DNA of 43,547 bases, taken from positions 1 through 43,547 of the forward strand of contig NZ_JAFMPZ010000507.1 of NCBI RefSeq assembly GCF_017353455.1, in the 5' to 3' direction. The notes below the pieces were generated by a model, which ran no database searches, was not told the DNA's origin, and was given only the letters and a program-made list of their open reading frames with translations. The DNA is from Streptomyces laculatispora. Lineage in GTDB: Bacteria > Actinomycetota > Actinomycetes > Streptomycetales > Streptomycetaceae. Numbering within the stretch: position 1 is the stretch's first letter; each line of letters opens with the position of its first letter. Both the position numbers and the translations under genes were made by a program. Shown here piece by piece: positions 33,273-41,836 of this stretch.

Positions 33273-33470
33273 TCAGCGCTGACGTCGGCCGAGGTCGTGG
33301 CTGTCGTCGAGCTTCCGCCGGAACGCCAGCCGCTTCCGGGTGCGGGGCAGACACTCCGGGGTTCGCGGCGGATGGGCGTACGAGTCCTGTCGGGCCGCTG
33401 ACATCGAGTCGCCGTACGCGACCACCACGTACGTGCCGGTGATCACCTGGTCGCAGTCAACGCATCTCAT
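33273..33470 (-). CDS. Small hypothetical protein with a CxxC motif
   Basis: 65 residues: MRCVDCDQVITGTYVVVAYG, then an Arg-rich tail. The CVDC pair at 3-6 may bind zinc. Similar very small proteins occur beside XRE/DUF7848-type gene sets in Streptomyces; function unknown. It follows the DUF7848 gene on the same strand. Confidence 0.6.
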   Translation of the reverse strand: MRCVDCDQVITGTYVVVAYGDSMSAARQDSYAHPPRTPECLPRTRKRLAFRRKLDDSHDLGRRQR

Positions 33471-33513
33471 GACCGCACGCGCTTCTCAGCGATGGTGGTC
33501 GTGGGCACATCTG

Positions 33514-33777
33514 TCATGGTGCCTCCTGGTGCAACGGGTTGCCCGGGGCAGGGGTGACACGGAGGAACGACGTGATGATCGCGCGGTATCCGCGATGGCC
33601 AGGGTTGTGGCCGGTATGACGCAGCGCCCAGTCCTCGGGCGGCCTCGGTCGCTCGTCGGCGTCGGACGCCTCCAGGCAGGTGGTGCACTCCACCTCGTAC
33701 ACAGGGCCCGAGGCGCCAGGGGTACGGTCCACCTTGATCGTCCAGTCCGCCATACGGATCACTGATCGGATCGTCAC
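33514..33777 (-). CDS. DUF7848-type small protein
   Basis: 87 residues, matching a small Streptomyces family: RSVIRMADWTIK, YEVECTTC, then WALRHTGHNPGHRGYR and FLRVTPAPGNP. The GTG at 33777 overlaps the stop of the preceding gene (GTGA), indicating coupling, and restores the family's usual N-terminus. Function unknown; members lie downstream of XRE regulators in what may be a regulatory set. Confidence 0.75.
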   Translation of the reverse strand: MTIRSVIRMADWTIKVDRTPGASGPVYEVECTTCLEASDADERPRPPEDWALRHTGHNPGHRGYRAIITSFLRVTPAPGNPLHQEAP

Positions 33778-34322
33778 GCGAGTCGCCCCGCCCTCGGGCC
33801 GAGCATGAGCGCCGTCGACGCGGCCAGGGCTGCGCGCAGCGTTACGGGCTCGGTGCCGACGCGGCCGGATGTCGGCGGCCGGAGCCAGTGCAGACGGGTG
33901 TCCGTGGCGCTCAGCGGCGGCACCGTGACGTAGGTAGTGACCCCGCAGGGGACGGTGCCCTGCACCTCCCAGCCCGCGGTCGCACCTGCCGTGGTCAGGA
34001 AGTGCAGGATGCGGGACCACGAGTCGCTGATCACCGCACCGCAGTCGCCGCCCAGCGCCTCGGCTGCCGGACGGCCGAGGCTGAACGGCACACGTACCGC
34101 GTCCCAGTGCTCACCGGCCCCGACCGTCCGCGCCATGCCGTCCGGCGGGAGCCACGGCAGCACGGGCCCCGGCGTGGCACCGGCGCGGCAGCCGCAGGTG
34201 ACGATCGGCCTCTCGGATGCGGGTGGAAACGTGCTCCCGGTCGGCAACGAGACGGGACGGGTCCACGCCAAGCGCTCCGGCGATGGCATCGAGGGTGCCG
34301 TCAGTGACGCCGCGCTCTCCAC
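33774..34322 (-). CDS. Streptomyces hypothetical protein, true 5' end lost
   Basis: The conserved part begins near 34215 (RPIVTCGCRAGATPG, VLPWLPPDGMARTV, AGEHWDAVRVP) and runs to the stop at 33774. It is the familiar protein between XRE and DUF7848 genes. No start codon lies just before the conserved part; the frame is open to 34322 only by running through the XRE coding sequence in another frame. A deletion has probably joined the two genes, so the start given is nominal and the product may not be made. Confidence 0.45.
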   Translation of the reverse strand: MESAASLTAPSMPSPERLAWTRPVSLPTGSTFPPASERPIVTCGCRAGATPGPVLPWLPPDGMARTVGAGEHWDAVRVPFSLGRPAAEALGGDCGAVISDSWSRILHFLTTAGATAGWEVQGTVPCGVTTYVTVPPLSATDTRLHWLRPPTSGRVGTEPVTLRAALAASTALMLGPRAGRLA

Positions 34323-34455
34323 GCTCGATCTTGCGGATGGTGCCGAGTGCGACGCTCGCGCGGTCGGCGAGCTGCTGCTGGGTCAACTTCGGTCGGGCGA
34401 CACTGCGGTAGTACGCAATGCGGCGGCCTACCGGACCGGGCTGGGGCGGCGGCAT
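34111..34455 (-). CDS. XRE-family regulator, C-terminally truncated
   Basis: 114 residues. HTH at about 10-65 (YYRSVARPKLTQQQLADRAS, VALGTIRKIERGERGVTDGT). Family members in Streptomyces continue for some 300 residues after VSTRIREA; here the frame departs at that point (about 34215) into an Arg-rich out-of-frame tail. DNA binding may persist but the sensory part is missing. ATG 34455. Confidence 0.7.
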   Translation of the reverse strand: MPPPQPGPVGRRIAYYRSVARPKLTQQQLADRASVALGTIRKIERGERGVTDGTLDAIAGALGVDPSRLVADREHVSTRIREADRHLRLPRRCHAGARAAVAPAGRHGADGRGR

Positions 34456-34556
34456 AGTGCTCCGTTCGAGGCGTCCGCTCGCACCGTACCGGGCAACCAC
34501 CACCTGGGTACGCGAACGGCGCGACCTGAACTCCCGGTGAGACCGTCACTTTGCCG

Positions 34557-35198
34557 TCACGGTTCGATGATCCCGACCAAATCCATGAGGGAGTTGATCG
34601 ACCAGTCCGCCTCGGCGCGCACCGCCGGGTCGTCTGCCCACCAGTGCCCCCACGGGCCGCGCCGAATGTGGGCCGTCAGCAGCCCCGCCATCTTGGCCGG
34701 GAAGACATCGTTGGCGGGATGGTCGCCCACGTACAGCGTCGTCTGCGGGCTCGCCCCGGACACTTCCAGGACGCGGCTGAAGAATGCCGGGGCCGGCTTG
34801 GCGACGCCCCACTCGCCGGACATGACCACGAGGTCCGCGGGGAGATCGAGCGCGCGCAGCAGGGCGGCTGCCTTCTGCGTCTGATTTCCGGCCACGACCA
34901 CGCGGACGCCGAGTTCGCGCAGCGCCGCGAGGGCCGGGCGGACATCGTCGTAGAGGTCGCGTTCGTCGAGCGTTTCACCCCGCCCTGCGGCTTCGCGGAC
35001 TTCGTACTCGGCGGCGATGTCGATGCCCGGTCGCAGCAGCCGCACAGCTTCCGCGTTGTCCCGCCCCTGGATCACCATGGCCCCGACAAGCGCGCTGAGT
35101 GTGTGGGGCTGCACGTTGAGCCAGTCCGCCCAGGCCGCCCAGTAACGGTCGTCGCGGGTTAGCGTCTCGCCGACATCGAAGACGATGGTCTCAATCAC
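34557..35198 (-). CDS. HAD-superfamily hydrolase
   Basis: 213 residues. HAD motifs in order: FDVGETLTRD (nucleophile Asp8), VVAGNQTQ (motif II with Asn), AKPAPAFF (Lys) and YVGDHPANDV (motif IV). A small helical cap lies between. Probably a phosphatase for a small metabolite. The GTG at 35198 starts directly at the first strand; it overlaps the current stop of the preceding GNAT frame by 4 bp. Confidence 0.85.
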   Translation of the reverse strand: MIETIVFDVGETLTRDDRYWAAWADWLNVQPHTLSALVGAMVIQGRDNAEAVRLLRPGIDIAAEYEVREAAGRGETLDERDLYDDVRPALAALRELGVRVVVAGNQTQKAAALLRALDLPADLVVMSGEWGVAKPAPAFFSRVLEVSGASPQTTLYVGDHPANDVFPAKMAGLLTAHIRRGPWGHWWADDPAVRAEADWSINSLMDLVGIIEP

Positions 35199-35237
35199 TG
35201 TTCCGACCCTACGCGGAGGCACGGACCAGATCCGGCC

Positions 35238-35782
35238 TCACCACGGAATCGGCCCCCGGTCCGTTGCCAGGCGGGCATGGAGTTCCACGTCGTAACGGAC
35301 ACCGTCGTATTCGAGCTTCTTCGTTGCTGTCCTTCCACCGCGAAGCCGGCAGCGCGAGCCACTCCGCAGGAGGCTGGATTGTTCACCCGGTGTCCAAGCT
35401 CCAACCGGAAGAGTTCAGCATCGTCGAAAGCCCACTGGGCCACAGCACAGCAGGCACGGGAGGCCACACCTCGGCCACGAGCCGTTGACGCAGTCCAGTA
35501 GGACACCCATCCCGTGCCATGACGCCGGTCCACCGGGCCGACGCACATCTGGCCGAGAACGAGGCCACCGCCATCGACGACGGCGAAGGAGTGGGAAGAG
35601 CCCGCAGCCCACTGATCACCACGAGCGGCTATCCACCGCTCGGCAGACCGGACAGAATCAACCGGCTCGACGGACTGGCTCCGCATGAGCGGATCCGCGA
35701 ACGCGGCCATCACCGCCGGGGCGTCCTCGGCCCTCCATGTCCGCAGCACCAGGCCCGAGGAGGCATCTACACGATCGCGCAT
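35238..35782 (-). pseudogene. GNAT acetyltransferase, frameshifted near the 3' end
   Basis: From MRDRVDASSG (35782) the GNAT fold is normal: LVLRTWRAEDAPAVMAAFAD, WVSYWTASTARGRGVASRA (acetyl-CoA loop) and HRVNNPASCGVARAAGFAVEG. Shortly after, near 35325, the expected last strand KLEYDGVRYDVELHARLATD is found in a neighbouring frame, ending at 35238. One base appears missing. The unshifted frame runs on to 35195 and overlaps the HAD start, so a readable but altered protein is possible. Confidence 0.65.
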
Positions 35783-35881
35783 GCCGCGAGTCTCCCCCGG
35801 CGGGCGTGGCCAGTCACCTCGGTTTCCCGGCAGCCGCCGCGCCACACGCGGTCGCGGATATCAGAGCCGGCGGGGCACTAG

Positions 35882-37135
35882 CTAGAACACATCCGGGCAC
35901 CAGGCCCGCCGCCCCGCCCGGAACAGCACGTCCGCCAGCGCCGCCGCGCCCGGGGTCAGCTCCTCGATGCGGTCCAGGGCCGTCAGCCGCAGGGCCGACT
36001 CGTCGCCCAGGTAGAGCGCCCCCAACTCCCGTACGTCCAGCGCGAGATCCGCGCTGCGCGTCGTCGGGGTGCAGGTGGCGCCGGCCGGGGAGGCGTCCAG
36101 GTGGAAGCGGCCCGCGGTGAGGCCGGTGGCGTCGTGGATGTCCAGGACCAGGGAGCCGGGGACGGCGTAGGTGCGGGCCTCCAGTGCGCGTACGACGTCC
36201 AGGAGGCGCACCCACAGGAAGTCCGCCTGCGTCACCACGCGGGCCGCGCGCGGGTCCGGGAGGAGCAGCGGGAGCAGGTCGTCGGGGGCGCGGTTGCCGG
36301 TGCGGATCGTGGTGACCCAGTCGACCGAGCAGAGGAAGTGCCACAGCGCCCGCTCCGCCGCCGGGGTCGTCGCGATCATGCTGCGCACCGTCGCCCGGTT
36401 CAGCGGCTGCTTGGCATCGCCCCAGTGGTCGTCGGCGCGGTAGACGAGGAGGCCGTCCACGGTGCCTTCGGCGTCACGGTGGACGGCGTGGAACGGCTCG
36501 GTCCAGCGGTCGTTCGGGAAGAGCGCGTTGCCGGTCGTCAGGTCCCACCAGCGGTCGCCGCGGCTCACCACCCCGTGCTGCCGGGCCCGCAGCCGGTCGT
36601 GGAGGGCCGGCCCCAGCTTGCGCACCTCCGCGCCGTCCACCAGGTCGATCCGGCCGCCGTCGCGCTCGGACGTACCGGACAGCCGGGGGTCGAGACCCGC
36701 CCGCGGTATGTCGATCTCCCACTCGGTGGTCCAGGCCGCGGGGCCGAACCCGTACCGCCCGTAGATCGGGTACTCGGCGGCGATCAGGGTGGCGGCCACG
36801 TCGCCGCGCTCCTTGGCCGCCGCCAGGTCCGCAGCCATCAGCCGGGTGAGCAGTCCGCGGCGGCGGTGGGTGGGCGTCACGGTGACGTTGGTGACCGCGT
36901 CGGTCGGCACCGTCGCCCCGCCGACGACCGTCAGCTCCTGCGCGAACGAACGGAACGTCGCCACGCACCGCCCGGCGTCGAACACCCCCTGGACGCGGGC
37001 CAGATCCATATGGGGCAGCCGTCCGGCCACCTCCTCGTCCGAGGGGGTCGGCGGGCGCAGGAATCCGGTGTTCAGGGCGCGCAGCCAATCGGCGAACTCG
37101 GACTCGGTGACGGTACGGGCCTCAAGGCTGTTCAT
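35882..37135 (-). CDS. Eis-like GNAT N-acetyltransferase
   Basis: 417 residues, matching Eis (about 400). Two GNAT domains and a sterol-carrier-like C-terminus: [20 protein letters not shown] (acetyl-CoA loop), [14 protein letters not shown] (general-acid Tyr), and the protein ends PDVF, keeping the C-terminal Phe whose carboxylate is catalytic in mycobacterial Eis. Eis enzymes acetylate amines, including aminoglycosides; the native substrate here is unknown. ATG 37135. Confidence 0.88.
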   Translation of the reverse strand: MNSLEARTVTESEFADWLRALNTGFLRPPTPSDEEVAGRLPHMDLARVQGVFDAGRCVATFRSFAQELTVVGGATVPTDAVTNVTVTPTHRRRGLLTRLMAADLAAAKERGDVAATLIAAEYPIYGRYGFGPAAWTTEWEIDIPRAGLDPRLSGTSERDGGRIDLVDGAEVRKLGPALHDRLRARQHGVVSRGDRWWDLTTGNALFPNDRWTEPFHAVHRDAEGTVDGLLVYRADDHWGDAKQPLNRATVRSMIATTPAAERALWHFLCSVDWVTTIRTGNRAPDDLLPLLLPDPRAARVVTQADFLWVRLLDVVRALEARTYAVPGSLVLDIHDATGLTAGRFHLDASPAGATCTPTTRSADLALDVRELGALYLGDESALRLTALDRIEELTPGAAALADVLFRAGRRAWCPDVF

Positions 37136-37229
37136 GCGCTCCACGCTAGACACCGCTGTTCGGGTTGTCGCCCGCTTTTCCCGCCGTACGGGACCGGCAC
37201 CGGCGCCCGGAACCGGGAGGTGCGCCGGG

Positions 37230-38216
37230 TCAGAACGCCGCCCGGATCTCCCCCACCTCCGCGGCGCCGCCCAGCAGCGGCGCCCGGCCGATCCGCGACA
37301 CCACCGGGGCGTCCACCCCGAGCAGTCCCAGCGCACGGGCCAGGACCGGGCCGAGCGCCCGGGCCGAGCCGTCGTCGATCTTGAAGGCCAGCGCCCTGCC
37401 GTCCGCGAGCGCCACCGCCTGGACCGCCTCCGCACCCATCTTGGACAGCGTGCCGGGCAGCCCGCGCATCAGCCAGGTGTCCGGGCGACGGGTGCCCGCC
37501 ACGTACTCGGGGTGGGCGCGCATCGCGTCCGCCACCCGGCGCTCCGCCGTGCCCGGTGCCGCCGTGACGAACGCACGGAACGCCCGCGCGAGACCCACCA
37601 GGGAGATCGCCATCAGCGGCGCCCCGCAGCCGTCCGTGCCGACCGCGGCGACCGGTTCGCCCGCCGCCTCCTCGATCACCTGGTGGACCAGCCGCTGGAG
37701 CGGATGCGCCGGGTCGAGATAGGTGGCCGGGTCCCAGCCGTTGTGCAAGCACACCGCGAGCATCGCCGCGTGCTTGCCCGAGCAGTTCATGGTGATCCGC
37801 TCCCGGACGTGGCCCGCGGCGAGATACGTCTCCGCCTCGGCCGGGTCCAGCGGAAGGTCGGGCGGGGTCTGCAGATCGTCGGGCGACAGTCCGTGCTCGG
37901 TGAGCATCTTGCGTACGAGATCGAGGTGGAAGCCCTCGCCCGCATGGCTCGCGGCGGCCAGCGCCAGCCGCTCCCCCGACAGGTCGAGCCCGGCGCGCAG
38001 CACGGCCGCGGCCTGCATCGGCTTGTTGGACGACCGGGGGAAGACCGGCGCCGACGGATCGCCCAGGGCCATCTCGACGCTGCCGTCGGCGGCCAGGACG
38101 ACCAGTGATCCGCGATGGTGGCCCTCGACGAAACCGGACCGTACGACCTCGGCCAGCACCGGCGGGGCGGCTGTCGGGCCGGATATGGCGGACGGAGTTG
38201 TGGTGCTGGAGGTCAT
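37230..38216 (-). CDS. L-asparaginase II (Rhizobium-type, class 3)
   Basis: 328 residues. Hallmarks of the PF06089 family: [30 protein letters not shown] with the SxxK dyad, [13 protein letters not shown] and GTDGCGAP. It should hydrolyse asparagine to aspartate and ammonia in the cytoplasm. No signal peptide. ATG 38216. It lies downstream of rsiG on the same strand with a 46-bp gap, but a functional tie is not evident. Confidence 0.92.
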   Translation of the reverse strand: MTSSTTTPSAISGPTAAPPVLAEVVRSGFVEGHHRGSLVVLAADGSVEMALGDPSAPVFPRSSNKPMQAAAVLRAGLDLSGERLALAAASHAGEGFHLDLVRKMLTEHGLSPDDLQTPPDLPLDPAEAETYLAAGHVRERITMNCSGKHAAMLAVCLHNGWDPATYLDPAHPLQRLVHQVIEEAAGEPVAAVGTDGCGAPLMAISLVGLARAFRAFVTAAPGTAERRVADAMRAHPEYVAGTRRPDTWLMRGLPGTLSKMGAEAVQAVALADGRALAFKIDDGSARALGPVLARALGLLGVDAPVVSRIGRAPLLGGAAEVGEIRAAF

Positions 38217-38262
38217 GGTGGCCTTCCGGGGACGGGCGGGACCCGCCCCCGGAGGGGTTGCC

Positions 38263-38886
38263 TCAGGCGAGCAGGTCGTCTACTTGTGCTTCCCCGTCAC
38301 GGTACCTGCGGGCGATCTCCGCACTGCAGTCGTCCGCGGTGCGCTGAAGCCGGTGACGGCGCCGGGAGACCTGCTGCTCGTAGCGGACCAGGCGTCCCAT
38401 CGCGGTGTGCAGCTCCTCGTCCGTCCGGGCGTCGAGGTCGGAGAGTTCGACCTCGGCGAGCGTCTCGGCGGCCAGCTGCCGGTACTCGTCGCTGCGCGGG
38501 GTGCTCAGCGTGACGTGCCGGGCGGAGGAGCGGTGCAGCGACGGGGCGTCGGCGAGGATCTCCGAGAGCCGGTCCACCACCGGCGACTCGGGGTCCCGCC
38601 GCCGGGCCAGCTCGGCCCGCAGGATGTCGATGCGCCCCTGGACCAGCCGCCGCACGTAGCTGAGGTCGGCCTCGTCGCGCTGCGAGTCGCGGCGCAGTGT
38701 ACGCAGCTCCGGCAGCCGCAGCGCGCCCAGTTCGGACGGGAGCGCGGCCGGACCGTCGTCGGAGCCCTGTCCGGTCCGCTGCACGGGTGGGCGCATGGTG
38801 CTCGTACTCGTACCTGCACTGCTGTTGACGCCGGCACGCGTGACCGGCACGGTGCCCGGGGACTGCCCGGTTCCATGGGTGCTCAT
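38263..38886 (-). CDS. rsiG: Anti-sigma factor RsiG (c-di-GMP-dependent, for WhiG)
   Basis: 207 residues, mostly coiled coil. Both copies of the c-di-GMP-binding pattern E(X3)S(X2)R(X3)Q(X3)D are exact: Glu72-Ser76-Arg79-Gln83-Asp87 and Glu170-Ser174-Arg177-Gln181-Asp185. RsiG with c-di-GMP sequesters sigma-WhiG and holds back sporulation in Streptomyces. The N-terminal 50 residues are disordered Ser/Thr/Gly. ATG 38886 is preferred to ATG 38898, which touches its GAGGGG. All key residues are intact, so it should be functional. Confidence 0.93.
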   Translation of the reverse strand: MSTHGTGQSPGTVPVTRAGVNSSAGTSTSTMRPPVQRTGQGSDDGPAALPSELGALRLPELRTLRRDSQRDEADLSYVRRLVQGRIDILRAELARRRDPESPVVDRLSEILADAPSLHRSSARHVTLSTPRSDEYRQLAAETLAEVELSDLDARTDEELHTAMGRLVRYEQQVSRRRHRLQRTADDCSAEIARRYRDGEAQVDDLLA

Positions 38887-39002
38887 GCTTGTGTCCATCC
38901 CCTCGACCGGTGCGTCGGCGCACCGCCTCCGTGCATCGTGCCACTCCGAGGGTGCCGGTGGAGATGCTCTGTACCCGTTCAGCCCAAGATAGGTTGGTCT
39001 GT

Positions 39003-39452
39003 ATGCGTGCAGTGGTACAGAGGGTGGACGGTGCGAGCGTCACGGTGGCCGACGCCGACGGCGAGGGCAGCGGCCCCGCGGTGGTCGGCGAAATCGTCGG
39101 CGAGGGCCTGTGTGTGCTGGTGGGAGTCACCCACGGGGACACCCCGGAAAAGGCGGCGCAGCTCGCCCGCAAGCTCTGGTCGGTCCGCATCCTGGAGGGC
39201 GAGAAGTCCTGCTCCGATGTGAATGCGCCGCTTCTGGTGATTTCGCAGTTCACTCTCTACGGGGACGCCCGGAAGGGCCGCCGGCCCACCTGGAACTCCG
39301 CCGCGCCCGGCGAGATCGCCGAGCCGCTGGTCGACGAGGTGATCGCGCGGTTGCGGGCGCTGGGGGCGCAGGTGGAGACGGGCCGGTTCGGGGCGGACAT
39401 GCGGGTCTCGCTCACGAACCACGGCCCGTTCACCGTCATCGTCGAGGTCTGA
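39003..39452 (+). CDS. dtd: D-aminoacyl-tRNA deacylase
   Basis: 149 residues. [15 protein letters not shown] is the standard N-terminus; the SQFTLYGD and TNHGPFTV motifs form the cis-Gly-Pro chiral proofreading pocket, and [11 protein letters not shown] follows. It hydrolyses D-aminoacyl-tRNAs (and Gly-tRNA-Ala). ATG 39003 has a TAGGTT -10-like hexamer about 8 bp upstream and no ribosome site, so leaderless expression is likely. Divergent from rsiG. Confidence 0.93.
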   Translation: MRAVVQRVDGASVTVADADGEGSGPAVVGEIVGEGLCVLVGVTHGDTPEKAAQLARKLWSVRILEGEKSCSDVNAPLLVISQFTLYGDARKGRRPTWNSAAPGEIAEPLVDEVIARLRALGAQVETGRFGADMRVSLTNHGPFTVIVEV

Positions 39453-39486
39453 TCCGGCGGCGGCAGGCGGGGACGCGGCCGGAGGG

Positions 39487-40455
39487 CTACGGCTCGACGA
39501 CCGTCTCCTGGGCCGCCGCCGTGTTCTCCCCCGCCAGCAGCTCCGCGTCCACCGCCACGTTCCGCTTCACCAGGGCCAGGGCGATCGGCCCCAGCTCGTG
39601 GTGGCGGGCGGAGCTGGTGATGAAGCCGAGCTGACGGCCCTCGGCCCCGTCTGCGGCGAGCCGGATCGGGGTGCCGTGCCCGGGGAGCATGACCTCGCTG
39701 CCGTCCAGGTGCAGGAAGACCAGGCGCCGGGGCGGCTTGCCCAGGTTCTGCACCCGGGCCACGGTCTCCTGGCCCCGGTAGCAGCCCTTCTGGAGATGGA
39801 CGGCGGTGCCGATCCAGCCCAGCTCGTGCGGGATGGTGCGGTGGTCGGTCTCGAAACCGAGGCGCGGGCGGTGGCCCTCGATGCGCAGCGCCTCGTAGGC
39901 CAGGACCCCGGCGACCGGGCCGTGCTCCGCCGCGTACGCCTCCAGGCCGGCCCGCGGCAGGAACAGGTCACGGCCGTACGGCGTCTCCCGTACGGTGACT
40001 CCGTCCGGCACCGCGGCGATGGAACCGGCCGGCAGATACACGACCGCGAAATCCTCGGTGCGGTCGGCGACCTCGACCCGGTAGAAGAACTTCATCGACT
40101 CCAGATACGCGATCAGCTCGCCCTGCGTGTCCGGCTCGACGTGCATCCACACGGTCTCGCCGTCGTCGACGAGGTACATGGCGTGCTCGATGTGCCCGTT
40201 CGCCGTGAGGATCAGGGACTCGGTGGCCTGTCCCGGTGCGAGGTCGGTGACGTGCTGGGTGATCAGGAGGTGCAGCCACGCCAGCCGGTCGCTCCCGGTG
40301 ACGGTGACGACGCCGCGGTGCGAGAGGTCGACGAGGCCGGAGCCGTCGGCGAGGGCACGCTGCTCGCGGAACAGGTCGCCGTAGTGCGCGGCGACGCCTT
40401 CGTCGCAGCCCTCGGCGGGGACGGCGCCGGGCAGGGACAGCAGGGGGCTCTTCAT
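39487..40455 (-). CDS. ygfZ: YgfZ/GcvT folate-binding iron-sulfur maintenance protein
   Basis: 322 residues. The diagnostic YgfZ motif KGCYRGQE is present, preceded by IPHELGW; the GcvT-like fold is seen in LVDLSHRGVVTVTGSDRLAW. YgfZ uses folate to support certain Fe-S enzymes. ATG 40455. It is 24 bp downstream of nur on the same strand, so probably co-transcribed. Confidence 0.9.
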   Translation of the reverse strand: MKSPLLSLPGAVPAEGCDEGVAAHYGDLFREQRALADGSGLVDLSHRGVVTVTGSDRLAWLHLLITQHVTDLAPGQATESLILTANGHIEHAMYLVDDGETVWMHVEPDTQGELIAYLESMKFFYRVEVADRTEDFAVVYLPAGSIAAVPDGVTVRETPYGRDLFLPRAGLEAYAAEHGPVAGVLAYEALRIEGHRPRLGFETDHRTIPHELGWIGTAVHLQKGCYRGQETVARVQNLGKPPRRLVFLHLDGSEVMLPGHGTPIRLAADGAEGRQLGFITSSARHHELGPIALALVKRNVAVDAELLAGENTAAAQETVVEP

Positions 40456-40479
40456 GCGACCAGCGTACGACTCGGCCCC

Positions 40480-40926
40480 TCAGGCCGGGTTCGCGGACTG
40501 CTCGGCCGCCTTCGCCGCGCAGTCCGCGCAGCGGCCGAAGATCGCGAAGTGCTTCATGTCCGTCTCGAACCCGAACGTGCCGCGCAGCTTCTCGGTGAAC
40601 TCGGCGACGACGCCGACATCGGCCTCGATGACGTCTCCGCAGTCCCGGCAGACCAGATGGATGTGGTGATGGCGGTCGGCCAGGTGGTACGTCGGGGCTC
40701 CGTGGCCCAGATGGGCGTGGCTCACCAGACCGAGCTCCTCCAGGAGCTCCAGGGTCCGGTAGACGGTCGAGATGTTCACGCCGGACGCGGTCCGGCGCAC
40801 CTCGGAGAGGATGTCGTCGGGCGTCGCGTGTTCCAGCGTGTCGACGGCTTCCAGGACAAGCTGCCGCTGCGGCGTCAGCCGGTAGCCGCGCTGCCGAAGA
40901 TCGGTCTTCCAGTCGGTGCTCACCAC
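40480..40926 (-). CDS. nur: Nickel-responsive Fur-family regulator Nur
   Basis: 148 residues, nearly identical by eye to S. coelicolor Nur as I remember it (STDWKTDLRQRGYRLTPQRQ). Metal ligands described for Nur are all here: His33, His86, His88, His90 (general site) and His70, His72, His126 (nickel site), plus the C-terminal Cys93/Cys96 and Cys133/Cys136. With nickel it represses nickel uptake and the Fe-SOD gene. GTG starts at 40926 or 40923 are both possible. Confidence 0.93.
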   Translation of the reverse strand: MVSTDWKTDLRQRGYRLTPQRQLVLEAVDTLEHATPDDILSEVRRTASGVNISTVYRTLELLEELGLVSHAHLGHGAPTYHLADRHHHIHLVCRDCGDVIEADVGVVAEFTEKLRGTFGFETDMKHFAIFGRCADCAAKAAEQSANPA

Positions 40927-41000
40927 AGGCCCCAGTGTAGGTCCGGGCGGCCGCCGCCCCCAGCGAAATGCCGGGACAGCCCTCAGGCACCGCGCACCGG

Positions 41001-41573
41001 CTACTTGAAGAACGCGATCCCGTCGTCCGGCAGGTCACCGAGGCTCTTCGCCATCGCGGCGACCTCTTCGGGGGTGACGACCTTCTTCAGGTGCGCCGAC
41101 ATGTACGGCCGCAGCTCCACCTCGGGCGTGGACTTCTCGCCGACCCACATCAGGTCGCTCTTCACGTAGCCGTAGAGCCGCTTGCCACCGTTGTACGGGC
41201 CGGAGGCCGCGGTCCGGGCCACCGCGTCGGTGACCAGGTCGATCTGCGGCTTCTGGTGGCCCAGCTCGCCGTACCAGATCTCGATGACGCCCTGGTCGCG
41301 GACCATCACGACCTCGACCTTGCGGTCCTTGTCGATCCGCCAGTACCCGGACTCGGACTCCAGCGGCCGGACCTTCTCGCCCTCGGCGTCGAGCACCCAG
41401 GAGTGCGAGACGTACTCCAGGAAGTCCCGGCCGTCGTGGCTGAAGGAGACCTCCTGGCCGAAGTTGCACTTCTCGGCGCCGGGGAAGTCGGACACGCCCG
41501 CGCCCGCCCAGTTGCCCAGGAGGAAGGCCAGCGGGACGAGGTCCGGGTGGAGGTCGGACGGAATCTCGATCAT
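41001..41573 (-). CDS. Nitrobindin-like (FABP-family) heme-binding protein
   Basis: 190 residues. A 10-strand barrel with the family motif GNWAGAG near residue 20 (usual GxWxGxG) and the C-terminal proximal-His segment MSAHLKKV. Nitrobindins bind ferric heme and interact with NO/peroxynitrite; the actinobacterial members are annotated as FABP family. ATG 41573. Upstream of nur on the same strand. Confidence 0.88.
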   Translation of the reverse strand: MIEIPSDLHPDLVPLAFLLGNWAGAGVSDFPGAEKCNFGQEVSFSHDGRDFLEYVSHSWVLDAEGEKVRPLESESGYWRIDKDRKVEVVMVRDQGVIEIWYGELGHQKPQIDLVTDAVARTAASGPYNGGKRLYGYVKSDLMWVGEKSTPEVELRPYMSAHLKKVVTPEEVAAMAKSLGDLPDDGIAFFK

Positions 41574-41635
41574 GAGCGGCTCAGACGATCTGTGAGGCGG
41601 GGGGGACAGGGAGGGGCGCGCGTGGAGCTGAGGGG

Positions 41636-41737
41636 TCAGCGCTGACCCTGGTACAGCTTCTTCACGGTCAGGCCGGCGAAGGCGAGGGTGCCGACACAGA
41701 CCAGGACCAGCAGGGTGGTGAAGAATGCCTCAAGCAC
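41636..41737 (-). CDS. 33-residue membrane peptide
   Basis: GTG-initiated, M-LEAFFTTLLVLVCVGTLAF then AGLTVKKLYQGQR. One membrane span (residues about 4-24) and a basic cytoplasmic end. GGAG lies 5 nt before the GTG (AAGGAGCTCCC). Length, span and ribosome site make a real small gene likely. Function unknown; it lies between the nitrobindin gene and a membrane-protein pair. Confidence 0.7.
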   Translation of the reverse strand: MLEAFFTTLLVLVCVGTLAFAGLTVKKLYQGQR

Positions 41738-41836
41738 GGGAGCTCCTTGAACGAGCGGTATGGCAGCAGTACGGGCCGGGTCCCAGCCTAATGGGTGGGG
41801 GCCCGGCCCGTCGGTTCGGGGTTTGCCGCGGGGCGG

